NCBI RefSeq assembly: GCF_016906535.1
Contig: NC_057370.1
Span: 1,736,001 to 1,800,000 of the forward strand
Source: Rhizoctonia solani
Lineage: Eukaryota > Basidiomycota > Agaricomycetes > Cantharellales > Ceratobasidiaceae
Reading direction: 5' to 3'
Length of the DNA stretch: 64,000 bases
In this document: positions 36,326 through 47,416 of the stretch, in pieces
Layout of the letters: each line of letters begins with the position of its first letter
Numbering within the stretch: the first letter of the stretch is position 1
Translations under genes and position numbers: made by a program
The notes under the pieces: model-generated
Databases searched by the model: none
What the model was told of the DNA's origin: nothing
Seen by the model: the letters and a program-made list of their open reading frames with translations, nothing else

Positions 36326-37891
36326 ATGTCCGTTCTCCTCGAGACATCTCTGGGTGACCTGGTCATTGACTTAGAGGTTGAATCATGTCCACGGACTTGT
36401 GAAAACTTTCTGAAACTGTGCAAGGTTTACTACTACAATCTTCACGCTTTTTTCAATGGTGTGTTTCGCAATCTTATATGATGGCTGCGGCATCCTCACA
36501 TCTTTTTAGTCACAAAAGACTTTGTTGCTCAGGCCGGAGACCAACCGCAACTGGAACTGGAGGGGAATCCGCACGGTCATACATAGCGTCAAAGGCCGAT
36601 ACGCCAACCCCGGATGTCCTGCGCTACTTCGCACCTGAACTCGTTCCTCGACTAAAGCATACAGCTAAAGGGACTGTATCTATGGCTATTGCTCCTGGTG
36701 TCGATGGGGGATGTGGGAGCCAGTTTTTCATTACGCTGGCAGATAACATTGATTACCTCGATGGGAAACATGCTGTGTTCGGACATGTCGTTGAGGGACT
36801 AGAAACACTCGATCAACTGAACGAGGTCTTTACGGATCAAGATGGGCGACCCATGAGGGATGTGCGCATTCGTCATGTTGTCATTCTCGGTATGTCAATA
36901 ACGTTCACTGGGTGTACACACTCTGATGGTTCCTGCAGACGATCCATTCCCGGACCCGCCAGGTCTAATTGTTCCTAACGAGGTTCCTACCAAAGCGCCC
37001 GATCTCACAGGGACCAATGTGCGAATTGGCGAGGATGAGGACCCGCTGGCCACTTTACCTGAGGAAGAGGCCGAAAAGATACGAAGGGAACGTGCTGCGG
37101 CAGCTGCTGCACTTACCCTCGAAATGGTTGGAGACCTTCCATTTGCGAATGTGCGACCCCCCGAGAACGTATTATTCGTTTGCAAACTTAACCCAGTCAC
37201 GCGCGATGAGGATTTGGAACTTATTTTCTCCCGGTTTGGAGTCATTATGAGCTGCCAATCATTCGGGACAAAAAAACGGGAGATTCATTGCAGTACGCAT
37301 TCATTGAATTCGACAAGCGGGAGGATGCAGAACAAGTATGTTTGAATCAATAGGACAGTAGAACAAGCGTCTCATAGTCATTCATAGGCGTACTTCAAGA
37401 TGCAAAATGTATGGTTGACGATCGTCGCATATGGGTTGACTTGTGAGTGCCATACCTGGCTCTTGTATAAACATTCTCTCACCCGCTGTAGCTCCCAATC
37501 CGTATCAAAACTCAACACACACTGGTCCAATAACCCCATGATGCCCAAACGTGGCGATCGGGGTGGTGGGGGTTTCGCTGGTCGGGATGACCTTGAAGAG
37601 ACTCGCAGGTATCGTGGTGAAGATTCGAAAAAAGGGGGTGGTGGCGGGTTTGGAATGTTGTTCGATCATTCATCGAGGGCGCGGGAAGAGAGGAGCAGGA
37701 GTCAGAGTCCAGCACGCGGGGGGCGCGACAAATATAGGCGGTCAGACGATAGAGATGATTACCGGGACAAGGATAGACATAGACACAGGGATAGGGATAG
37801 GGATTCACGGCGAGAGGCACGTCACAAAGATATGGATAGGGACAGAGACAGGCGAGATCGCGATCGTGACCGTGACAGACGAAGATACTGA
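36326..37891 (+). CDS. Peptidyl-prolyl isomerase with RRM (PPIL4/CYP-RRM), two apparent frameshifts
   Basis: A nuclear cyclophilin of the PPIL4 class, linked to spliceosomes and transcription. The order is complete: N-terminal cyclophilin fold ([94 protein letters not shown]), then the linker [15 protein letters not shown] and a helical acidic part. Next is an RRM with RNP2 VLFVCKLNP and RNP1-like YAFIEFDKR, and finally a long Arg/Asp/Ser-rich RD tail. Translation needs one added base near 36541 (AGDPTATG) and one near 37257 (before [10 protein letters not shown]). Both are short homopolymers, so I regard the gene as intact in the organism. Confidence 0.88.
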
Positions 37892-38323
37892 GCACGCAAA
37901 ATCACCCCATGCTCATGTCAAATGCACCTTGATTTACTTTCGTAAGTTCCCATTGATACCTTTTGTCCTTATCGCCTGGCTGACTTATGTGAAGCTATAT
38001 TTATAACAGTTGGCCTTGTGCGCATAGTTCGTAGTACTTCGCAATACTATTATTCCGCGCCCAGCGAATTTATTCCCGCCTATGCTACTGGAAAATGCTA
38101 AAATTACACACTATTTGGTATTCGGTGCGGTCTGGTGATCGATTCACCAACGCAGCAACCTCGGTATTTAGTACGTCCAATGCGGGAGAACTCAACCTCG
38201 GCAAACGAAACCGTGAGTACACTGTTTGAAACGGTACTAATTTTGGATACAGGGGGGAGTATAAGACGTCCATAGACCTGAGTAGTCGTTTGCCATCAAG
38301 AACTTACTTTCAGCTCAATAGAA
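37892..38323. other. Intergenic, nothing recognised
   Basis: Upstream region of the AA9 gene. A TATA-like AGTATAAGA lies at about 38257, some 65 bp before the AA9 start codon, and may be its core promoter. Confidence 0.4.
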
Positions 38324-39585
38324 ATGAAGTGGGTAGCTCTCGCACTTGCTGTGGCACCTTCGGTGCTAGGTCATTGTAAGCAACCAACGACCCTGTCTAT
38401 CACCGCGATGGCTTCTAATCTACATGATGACAGTCACCATGCAGTATTTATGGGTCAATGGCGTTGACCAAGGACAAAACACTTACCTCCGTGTTCCACC
38501 CAGTAACAACCCGGTAACGGACGTTACGAGCACCGATATTCGGTGTGAGTCTGGTTAATATCATAACCAATTGCGTTTACTAATGGAACAATGGTAGGTA
38601 ACGTCAATGGCCTGACCGGATCTGCGACAGGAACCAAGGCTAACGTGCCAGCCGGTGCCAATATCACTCTCGAGTGGCACCAACACGCCCAACGCACGGG
38701 AGAAGACGCGATTTCCGGGGTCACAAGGGACCGTGAGTCTGAAATGCTGTTTTGAGTTGATCGAAGCGTGCGGGTAGATGCCCTCTTGTGGCATGCCGCG
38801 CGCCTATGCTATCGATCTGTCTTGCCTATCGTTCGCTACCTTCATGACGTACTGACTATCCTGTAGTGTCCAGGTCTACATCGCCAAGGCACCATCGACA
38901 GCTGCCAGTTTCGACGGAAGCGGCACTGTCTGGACCAAGATTTATTCGTCCGGTCTAATCTCCGCCTCGTCTCAGACTTGGGCCACTGATGTTGTACGTC
39001 ATTTAAGCATTGTGGTGTGCGTACCGGGCCGTCCTCACCGCGCAAACAACCCCTCAGGTCAACTCAAATGGTGGAAAGCACTCGTTTATTCTGCCCAAGA
39101 GCATTCCGAGTGGCGATTATCTCATTCGCGGAGAAATCATAGCGCTGCACGTTGCTCAGTCATACCCTGGTGTGAGTAATAATCTAGCCTGTCTTGGTGT
39201 CTCAGGGGAACTGCAAGTTGACTAATTATCTCATCTCGACACCTATATCTACCACTATGGCAACGTTCTGTCATATCTCCCGTTCCGCTATTAACCCAAA
39301 CTTGGTCGTGATTCCGGATGGCAAATATTCGGTGTCCAGGCCCAATTTTATATTGGGGTAAGTTTAACATTCACACTTTGGCAAAACGATGCTTAATGAT
39401 ATCATTGTGTTTTTTCTTTCTTCCTACAGTGTGCGCAAATCTCGGTTGTCAACGGAGGAAGCGCGTCGCCGCCAAAGATTGCACTTCCAGGCGCATACAA
39501 AGGGTCCGACCCGGGCATCACGGTAAACATCTACAACGGGTTGACGAGCTACACTGCGCCCGGCGGAACAGTATGGTCGGGTTAA
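38324..39585 (+). CDS. AA9 lytic polysaccharide monooxygenase (cellulose-active, secreted)
   Basis: A copper enzyme that oxidatively breaks cellulose. A signal peptide ([16 protein letters not shown]) is followed directly by His-Phe-Thr, so cleavage exposes the N-terminal His of the copper histidine brace; the His codon is split by intron 1. Further family marks: [20 protein letters not shown] (second brace His), [24 protein letters not shown], the axial Tyr in AQFYIG followed by [10 protein letters not shown], and the closing [12 protein letters not shown]. About seven exons. The join between DAISG and HKGPVQVY needs one added base in the GGGG run at 38717-38720. There is no carbohydrate-binding module; the protein ends soon after GGTVWSG. 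Substrate preference is not read from sequence. Confidence 0.9.
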
Positions 39586-40394
39586 ACATAATCCCAGAAA
39601 TTAGTCTATTCAGTTGCTGTAGGGCTCAGTGCCAATATGATATTTTCTCCCGCGAATTCTAAGTGGTTGCGAAAACGCTGCACGAGTTCCAGACCGAATA
39701 GTATGCGCGCGGTAAAGAAGGTCCGAAACCAACGACACAGGTCCGAAATAGATCTTAGTTGCATGTGGAAGAAAACGTGGGTTGGAGTTACCGGGCCCCC
39801 CTTGTCGTTCAACCGTCGGATGACGAGCCGAAGATTGCGTCATGAACCGTAAACCCCGTGAAGAGGGGGTTGATCACAAGACACCGAGAAAGAAGTGCCA
39901 CAGGAGCCGACGCGGCGAGCGATACCGGAATGCACTCGGCTCCGACCCAGTTTTCAAGCAAGCATAGGGCAAAGCACGTCACCTATCAAAGCGCAAAGGA
40001 ATGCAGGGCGTATCTTGTTGCTTGCGCTTGATAGGCATACATATACGGGTCTTGTAGAATGGCTCGGGGTGCAAGGACGCCATGGGAATCCAGAGCGCTT
40101 CAGGACGGGCCTTTGTGTCGGATGAATGGGATGACATCATTCTACTGCGGTCGGGAAAGTCCCGGACACGGTGAGCACACATGGGGAGGTGCTTCTTGTG
40201 ATTAGATTGGGCAGGACTCTAGCGTGGGTGTACCTAGCCGTCACGTGGCGATTCGAAAAAAAGGTTCGATGACGCAAAAGCTGAGATCGTGATATCGACA
40301 CCGATCCTGGTCCAGGCCCCACAGGTGATATTCAAATATAATGTGCGCTGAAAACCCGGCACACCACACCCACCTCCCTCTGAACTTTCCCACC
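39586..40394. other. Intergenic, nothing recognised
   Basis: About 800 bp, with several open frames on both strands but none with motifs or splice support. A C-rich stretch precedes the BTB gene start. Confidence 0.4.
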
Positions 40395-41480
40395 ATGGCT
40401 GACATTGTGAGTTTGTATCTTGTTCAATGGTACTCTTCAATACTACGCATACATGCAGCTTGCCCCTACCGTTGCTGAGATGACTTTGACTACCTCCCCG
40501 TTGATGATGGGAACAGACATGCTCCCGAGCAGCCCGAGCGACGCAGGAGACAATGCACTTGTCTCTATCTCGACGCGTTTCCACATGGGCGAACGCGATA
40601 TGCAGGATGCAGATATCGTGCTATTTTCAACAGACAACGTGTTTTTCTACTCTCATCGCTCGACATTACTGCGGGAATCAGCGAACCAATTTGGGGGGTT
40701 ACTAATGGAGAACGACGGATGGACGAAGAAGTCGACGTATCCAAGCCCATGGCTGGCCTGGACCTCACAGCCCCAACACCCACTCTCGTTGTCGTCCCGT
40801 ATCCCGCAGACGTGGTCAACGTTATTCTGCATTTAATCTACGGGTTCCCGGTGCAACGCTACCAACCACCTGCGTCTGTCCTACGCCAGGTCCTACCGGC
40901 GCTTGTCGCATTGGGATACAACCTGCATGCGTTTGTCACCCCCCATTCCGAGCTCTTCTTGCTCCTCGTCCAAGCTGCTGCATCGAATCCCTTGCCCATG
41001 TACACTCTGGCCGCCCAGCATTCCCTCGAACAACTTGCCGTCGCAATAAGCCCATTCACGCTCTCCGGGCCACTGAGCGATATTACAGATGAGATGGCCC
41101 AGCAAATGGGTCCTATCTATCTCAAACGCCTTTTCTGTAAGTTTGTTCTCCTATTCGCATGCTCTGCTCCAGTGCTAACCCGCCACAATTCAGTTTTGCA
41201 TCTGGGACGCACTGATGCGCTTAAACGCCTACTTCTCCCACCCCCTGTCCCACATCCGCTCACACCCGGATTCGAGTGCGATGTCGATGCCCAAAAGGCT
41301 CTGGCGCGTGCATGGGCGCTGGCATGTGCATATGTAGTCGTCGAAGGTCGCCCCGACTCTTTGGCTGCCTCTCTTATTCCCCTTGGTGCCCATCTACGGT
41401 GCTCCCTCTGCCGACGGAGCATGGAGGAGCGTGTCAACTCGCTTCTCAGTGGCTGGAACGCAGTAAAATGCACCATTTGA
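40395..41480 (+). CDS. BTB/POZ-domain protein, apparent frameshift
   Basis: Exon 1 is MADI (40395-40406), spliced to LAPTVAEMTLTTS. A BTB fold follows: DADIVLFSTDNVFFYSHRST (the hallmark strand-loop-His-Arg-Ser), ESANQFGGLL, PTLVVVPYPADVVNVILHLI and YGFPVQRYQPP. A helical C-terminal half ends with RCSLCRRSMEERVNSLLS. BTB proteins of this fungal type are often orphan members of large families and may dimerise or recruit Cullin 3; the partner is unknown. One base is missing near 40717 (GACGGATGG should probably be GACGGGATGG) to connect LMENDG with MDEEVDVSKPMAG. A second intron lies at about 41138-41193. Confidence 0.75.
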
Positions 41481-41886
41481 CTCATTGGGCATATTCAGTT
41501 TCCTATTGATTTGGTATTTTTGTGTTGGGTTTGTTTAATTTTATCCTTTGTCTATACACGCATGGTTTTCGTTTTATTGTCCACTTGCTCTCGCCTACCT
41601 ATCCATACCCGATTATGTTCTTTTGCCTGCTTCATACACGCCGAATAATACCCTGTACACGAATAACTGATGTATTTTTCTTGTAAAATGTCAAACAACA
41701 AAAAGCAATAGCAATATTAAAGAAATAATGATCTATACGAGAATGCTTAGTGGTATCGCTCCAAAAAATGCATATTTTACTCCGGGCCTAGTCGTACACT
41801 CGGGGAATAACGTTACAGTCCCTCAAAAAAACAGAAGCTCCGCACCACCGCATGCATACCTTCATCGCCTCCATCTCCCTTGGGGC
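41481..41886. other. Convergent 3' regions of the BTB and Cdc7 genes
   Basis: About 400 bp of A/T-rich sequence, no feature recognised. Confidence 0.5.
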
Positions 41887-44639
41887 CTAGTCATCCTCGC
41901 CTAACTCCCAGGTCTCCCAGCCGATATGGTACTTGCATGGCGCCTTACCGATGCACCGGCGTCCGGATCATCCGCACGAACCACTCTCGAGGCGCCGGTC
42001 CTAACTTGAACGCACCACGATTGCCCGCTTTCGTCCGTCGCGTCCAAGCAGTGCAGTTTTGCGCATACACCCTGTCCAGGCGGGTGGGGAGCCAACGCGT
42101 CGTCTGGTGGAAGCTTCCGGTCCCGTAGAAACCGGCACCTCAGTGCGTCTCGTGCAGTGATCCGTTTGGTCGCATCCAGGTGTAAGCATTGTTCGAGTAA
42201 TTCCAGCGCATCTTTGACCATCCGTTCATGCTCGACTTTCTCAGCCTCGGGCCATGTAGGGGGAGGCTGGGCGAGCTTGGGGTTCATGTCCTGCACGAGT
42301 TCGGTCCATGTTCGAGGTTTGTCTTTGCATATCGAAGGGATGTTGGTAAGGAATGTTCGATCTACCGTAGAGCCAAGACAGTTAGCAGCTGATCGAACAA
42401 GGGCGTTGGATGGGGAGCAGCCACAGTTATTTACAGCATAGTCGTCATGCGCAAATTCGATGCGAGGTCGTGCTTAAAAGTTATGATCGAACTTACTATG
42501 CAACATAGCGCATTTTTCCATTTTATTCCGCCCCACAATCGCCGCAATTTCCGCCAATGCTTCGGTGTCGTCATTCGAATTGAACAGAGGGAACTTGCCA
42601 CTTAGGCAGGCGAGAAGGATAATACCAGCTGACCACACATCCAGGGCTACAGTCCCATAGTCGTTAGCCCAATCCAGTGAGGTGTCCGGTTTAAGATTGG
42701 TTGAAAATCACCATCAGAAGCGCGAATAAGCGTAGATCAGCAAAATGTCGTCATATATGTCTCCCCTAACTCGACATACCCACGGTCTGTGATTCGCACT
42801 TGAAGAGCACCTCGGGTGCACGAAACCCTCTTGTTCCTGCTCGATTCGCCTTGACACGTGGCCTAAGCATGGCAAAACATCGAGGAAATGATTAGCTTCT
42901 TGGCTTTCGAAAGATGAAACAAACTGAAGCGGTAGTCGAAACTTGCCTATGGTCCTCAGTCTTGTAACCAATATTATGACTACCAGCTTCGGCTCTTTTT
43001 CGTACCAAGGTTAGTTTGCGATTAAGAGCTGTCAATTCGTGTGCAGATGGCTTGATTCGTGTACCATGAGGTTTGTCTTTGGTTGGAGGTGTATGAAGAC
43101 ATTGGGTTCGCTCGGGATAATCCACACGCTGATTACAACAATTCGAATCAGCCAAACACAAAGGTGCTAAATGTATGCGTACCTGGGCAAGGCCAAAATC
43201 ACACAACACACCCCACCCTGTGCCATCTGGGCCAGCTTTAGGATCGAACAAGAAATTCGCAGGCTTGACGTCTCGATGGACAATATCCCGTGCATGGATG
43301 TCCCGAAGTGCGCGGAACAAGTGGCGGAAGTAAGTCTGCATTGTACGCATCGGGAGGCTCTGGAAATAGTCCTACAACAATGGGTGTCAAATGATGGTTT
43401 AAACATGGAACAATAGGGGCACGTACTCGAAAGTCAACACTCCGATGGAACGGCATCACACATACCACCTGGTCTTCGTCTCGAAAAGCTGTGATTAGCT
43501 GGCCTACGTGGCGGCATCCGCGCGCGGCCTCCATGAGTTCAATCTCGTTGGCAATCCGTTGTGGAGACGAGGTCACATAGATGCGCTTAATGGCAACAAA
43601 AACTCGCCCTCGCCGCTCGAAGGCTGGAGTGTATTGGGTTGATCTCGGCTTGGACGAGTGTGGGGTCGAAGCAAGGAGGATGGGATAGTCGGCATAACCT
43701 AAGCTCGTATTCCACTCTCTGTTGTCGTACTTGGAAAATCTAAGGTCGATCGCCTTGTAGACGGACGAGAATGTACCTTGAAAGGCACAGATCAGGTAGA
43801 GCCGTGAGAATTGAAATGCGCCACATACCTTCTCCTAAGCGGTCCACAAGTTGATAATTTCCCTCCAGACCTTGCACGCGCTCTCTTAGCTGGTTCATCT
43901 CAGTATTGATATAATGCCGCTCCATTTCGTCCTTGGTTGCGAGCGAATCTGCTTCATCCTCAGATGATTCTTCGTCCGGATCAAGATCCTCCTGTTCCAT
44001 CTCTTCGACTACGACCGCCTCCTCTCGTTTGGAATTCAAATATTCTTCGTCATCCTCCCCCTCGGCGTCTTCATCGCCGCCTTCATCTTCTAATGGATTG
44101 GCAGGTCGAGGAAACGTAACAGTAACGTCGGCCTCTCCTTCCCCGTCGTCCCAGAAGGGGTTGCTCGTGGCCAAACGAGGTTCGATCACTTGTTGAACCA
44201 AGCCATGGTGTTCCTCAGCCTCCTCTTCACTTAGCTCATCAGGATCTACGTTTTCCACCCCTTCGACGAGCTCGGTCGAGTCGGCTGCAGCATCCAAGTC
44301 GTTCATAGGTGCATCATCCGGTTCCGTTTCATCCTCTTCGGGGTCTTTTGCAACCTCAGATTCATCGCCTACTACTTGATGGATTTGGATTTCATCACTG
44401 CTCACGTCGTCTCCTAGCCCTCGGCTATTCCGAGCCTTGCGTTGCCGTGGCTTGGGTGTCGCACCGGCATAGATTGTCCGAGTAACTGTCTTGCCTTTTC
44501 CAGACATGCTGAGGCGGGCTTGGCGTACGTAGGTGGTGTTGGCAACATCGGATGAACTGACATGGAGAGGATTGGAAGGATGCTCAGAGAATATAGGGGA
44601 TGCTTGTGAGCTCGACATGGTGTGCACAAGAGTGGCCAT
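41887..44639 (-). CDS. CDC7: Cdc7/Hsk1 kinase (DDK catalytic subunit)
   Basis: The DDK kinase, with its Dbf4 partner, phosphorylates MCM helicase to fire replication origins. The N-terminal 220 residues are acidic and disordered (PLEDEGGDEDAEGEDDEEYL). The kinase domain follows: P-loop GEGTFSSVYKAIDL, VAIKRIYVTS, MPFHRSVDFR, IVHRDVKPANFLFDP (a Cdc7 hallmark), LCDFGLAQ, a kinase insert, GTRGFRAPEVLFKC, ALDVWSAGIILLACLSGKFP, and EALAEIAAIVGRNKMEKCAM, and later LHLDATKRITARDALRCRF. Many short introns. The tail IGKAPCKYHIGWETWELGED ends at 41887 only if one base is restored at the GG near 41955. The start is 44639; an alternative ATG is at 44618. Confidence 0.92.
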
Positions 44640-46169
44640 TAGCTGAAACAAACGTTTAGCTGCGTTTTAAAGAAGCCGATGCACGCTTAGACTGTATCAC
44701 TTACCCAACTTGGTTATAAAGCAGACTTGGGCTCAGGCAAGACAGAACAAGAACAAATTTATGATATAATTTAGCTACCACGGAGAAATTTTTGATCGTC
44801 TTGTTAGTTTAGACTATAACCTCTGTAAATGCACCTACTGTGGACCAAGAAGGTGACAACTTGAAAATTGGATACTCCGTTGGACTTTCAAGAAAGTCGA
44901 GCGGCGCGTCAATCCCAACTCTTTGCATATCTCACGTGACAATCCTCAGGGTTTGCACAAACAACTCCCACCAAGGGCGCACACTTGAGAATAAACATGT
45001 ACGCTAGTATTAGTGCTTGGCCTTTGTATCGATAGGAGTGGTTAATGAGGTATTATAGTCTTCTCGCACCTACAATCAGCTAGAGCTAAACTCTCAGCGC
45101 TGAAGTAGTACGCATTGACTAACTTGAATGAAAGATTCCCCAGTTGATAGGGGCACATTCTAATATGCATAATGCTGTAAGCGGATGTAATTTATGTAGC
45201 GAGAGATGGTTTGGGTGGAATAGAGAAGTCTAGAACACATGAATGATCTAACTCCGTGATAGGAATACGACCTTGAGGAACTTGGCGGCTCTCATGTAGG
45301 TTTTGTCAGAGAAACCAAGACGTTTGACAAGGCATGTGAGAAACCAACAGAAACCCCTATCAAGGAGCAACATGCTTCGGTTTATTGCGACCGCAGGAAC
45401 CCTGCTGGGGCGTGGTAACTATCATACGATACCTAAATATTCCACGAAGTTTCAGCCTAATCGCGTAGCTCCCCTTTGAGTATGAGTTCAGTTAAGGGAG
45501 TGAATGCTAAATAACTAAATGTATTGTTGGTTTACCGGTAGGAATGTGGATCTTTTAAGTTACGAGCCCAGGTCCATGGGTCGCCATTATTCAGATCGTT
45601 GTACAAGTCTCCTTCCTCGGCTAAGTCCGCTCCTTCCTCTAATATCTGGCCCATTCCGCCCTCTTTCAATCTCTATTGCGTAGTAGAGCTCATAGGAAGC
45701 TCCGAATGACGTCGAAGTGAACAAGAGGCATGTAGCGCGTTGATTATCAGTTGGACAGCGTCACCTATCCACCAGAGACTTACCTTGCCGGATTACCCCA
45801 AATACGTACACAAGGCACTAACCAGATACTTGGTTCGAGGGGTAAATAATATGGGTGCCTGCTTGCTGATCACGTACAGCATTTGTTATAAGCGGCACAC
45901 ATATACCGAATAGCTGGAATGACACCTTGTGGGCAGGATATATGAGATATCAAGGCCCTCCCTGAGCTGATGTCACTCCGATTCGAACCAAATTGCATGG
46001 GCAATATTGGGGAGAGTTACGAAAGATTCAAATCTAACTTCTGTGGCAATAAGATAGGCCCAAGGTCCGAAATAAATGCGATTCAGATTGAGAAAGATAG
46101 CAGTTATATGCACAACCGAAAAGGAAAGTAAACTATACGTATCAATTTACGCAAAGCAGTGCGCGGATT
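44640..46169. other. Intergenic, 1.5 kb, nothing recognised
   Basis: No motif-bearing open frame, no tRNA-like cloverleaf, no inverted repeat that I could see. Stops are frequent in all frames. It holds the Cdc7 promoter and the Rrp7 3' region. Confidence 0.45.
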
Positions 46170-47201
46170 TTAATAAGGCTTGAATCGCCTGGTAGACTTG
46201 AGCTTAGCAACTTTCTTCTTGTCTTCTTCGAACCTTTCACGCAATTCCATAAATGCTACAAGGAGCATATTTAGTTTCATTTCCACATCAAACCAAAACG
46301 ACTTACATTTGCGTTTCTTTTCGCGCTGTTCATGAGCGTACAGTCCTTCAAGGTCCTTGGATTTATCCCTTCCCTTCTTTCTCTTCTTCCCCGCGGTAAG
46401 CTCCCCACGCTTGGCCGCCAACTCGAATTTCTTGCTGGCTACACCCACCCCGCCCCCAACCGTCTTGCCGTACGCACCTCCCCGAGTGACAAGCTCGAAT
46501 CCATCGTCGTCAACAATAGGTACGCCCTTCTTGTATTGAGACGCAGCAGCAGCACGCTTGGCATTCTGCTCAAAGTCGAAGTGCTGCATGAAAGTATCGA
46601 CGTGTGTCGATACAGCATCAAGCGCAGGACGCAACAATTGGTGTCGCTTGAGGTACAGCCCCAATCCTCTTGGTTCGGCTGAGGTATCTGCAGGAGGCCA
46701 GGACAGCGGATTCTTGGAAGAGGACGGAAGGGACAGCGCACGACTCAGCGAAGATTCGTCCAGGAATACGACGTGTGCCGTCCTTCCAGAGACACTAGAG
46801 CTGCGAATTGAGGTGTCGATTAGCGGAGTTGGCTTGGGAGGAAGTGAAGTTTTGGGTTTGGATTTGGATTTGGAGTTGGCCCTATCGTTGTTCCCTTCTA
46901 CTTCCTCCTGCTCCTCTTGTTCCTCTTGCTCCTCCTCAACATCCTCGTTTGGCATAGTCAGTTGTTGGCCGAACATGACTCTTTCGATAGTTCCTGCGGA
47001 CTTGAACAGGGAAATGAGATCTCTCTCTGTTGCATCACAAGGAACGTTGACTAGGAATACAGTCCTGCCATTAGGTTTCGCACTAGCGTCGATGATATTT
47101 GACCCAGACTGGTTTTGCCGGAGGTATAGAAAATGCTCCACGGATCCTTGAAGGTGTAGGGGAAGGACCGTAAAGCCCGCCAAAGTTATAGCTTTGGGCA
47201 T
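46170..47201 (-). CDS. RRP7: Ribosomal RNA-processing protein 7 (Rrp7)
   Basis: A nucleolar protein of the UTP-C/CURI group needed for 18S rRNA maturation. Two exons: 47201-46307 and 46255-46170, separated by a 51-bp intron with no in-frame stop. N-terminal RRM-like fold: AGFTVLPLHLQGSVEHFLYL, GRTVFLVNVPCDATERDLIS and LFKSAGTIERVMFG. Then an acidic insert (EEEQEEQEEQEEVE) and a helical middle. The conserved Rrp7 C-terminal block reads VDDDGFELVTRGG, ASKKFELAAKRGELTAGKKR, YAHEQREKKRKSFMELRERF and EEDKKKVAKLKSTRRFKPY. The family normally ends in -RKFRPY; here it is -RRFKPY, so the protein is complete. Confidence 0.9.
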   Translation of the reverse strand: MPKAITLAGFTVLPLHLQGSVEHFLYLRQNQSGSNIIDASAKPNGRTVFLVNVPCDATERDLISLFKSAGTIERVMFGQQLTMPNEDVEEEQEEQEEQEEVEGNNDRANSKSKSKPKTSLPPKPTPLIDTSIRSSSVSGRTAHVVFLDESSLSRALSLPSSSKNPLSWPPADTSAEPRGLGLYLKRHQLLRPALDAVSTHVDTFMQHFDFEQNAKRAAAASQYKKGVPIVDDDGFELVTRGGAYGKTVGGGVGVASKKFELAAKRGELTAGKKRKKGRDKSKDLEGLYAHEQREKKRKCKSFWFDVEMKLNMLLVAFMELRERFEEDKKKVAKLKSTRRFKPY

Positions 47202-47416
47202 GAAGAGAGGAGAATAGTAAGCACGTGATATGGAGAAATTTTGTTTTTGGTGATATACAATTTGACAAATCCGAATGGTTGGTAATGATTGTATTATATA
47301 GCTCGATTTGTATGCTGTATATATAGCACTCGACTACTTATACATGTGCCAAAATAGAATAACTAGAAACCGAGTTGAGAAATATTAGAGGCGTTATTTC
47401 TTCTTGATATATGCGT

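Noticed and set aside
44640..46169. A hidden gene in the 1.5-kb gap before Cdc7
   Set aside because: No frame longer than about 60 codons and no motif; stops are dense in all six frames.
46332..47151. Long plus-strand open frames opposite Rrp7
   Set aside because: Shadows of the Rrp7 coding strand, rich in Ser from complementing its Glu/Lys runs.
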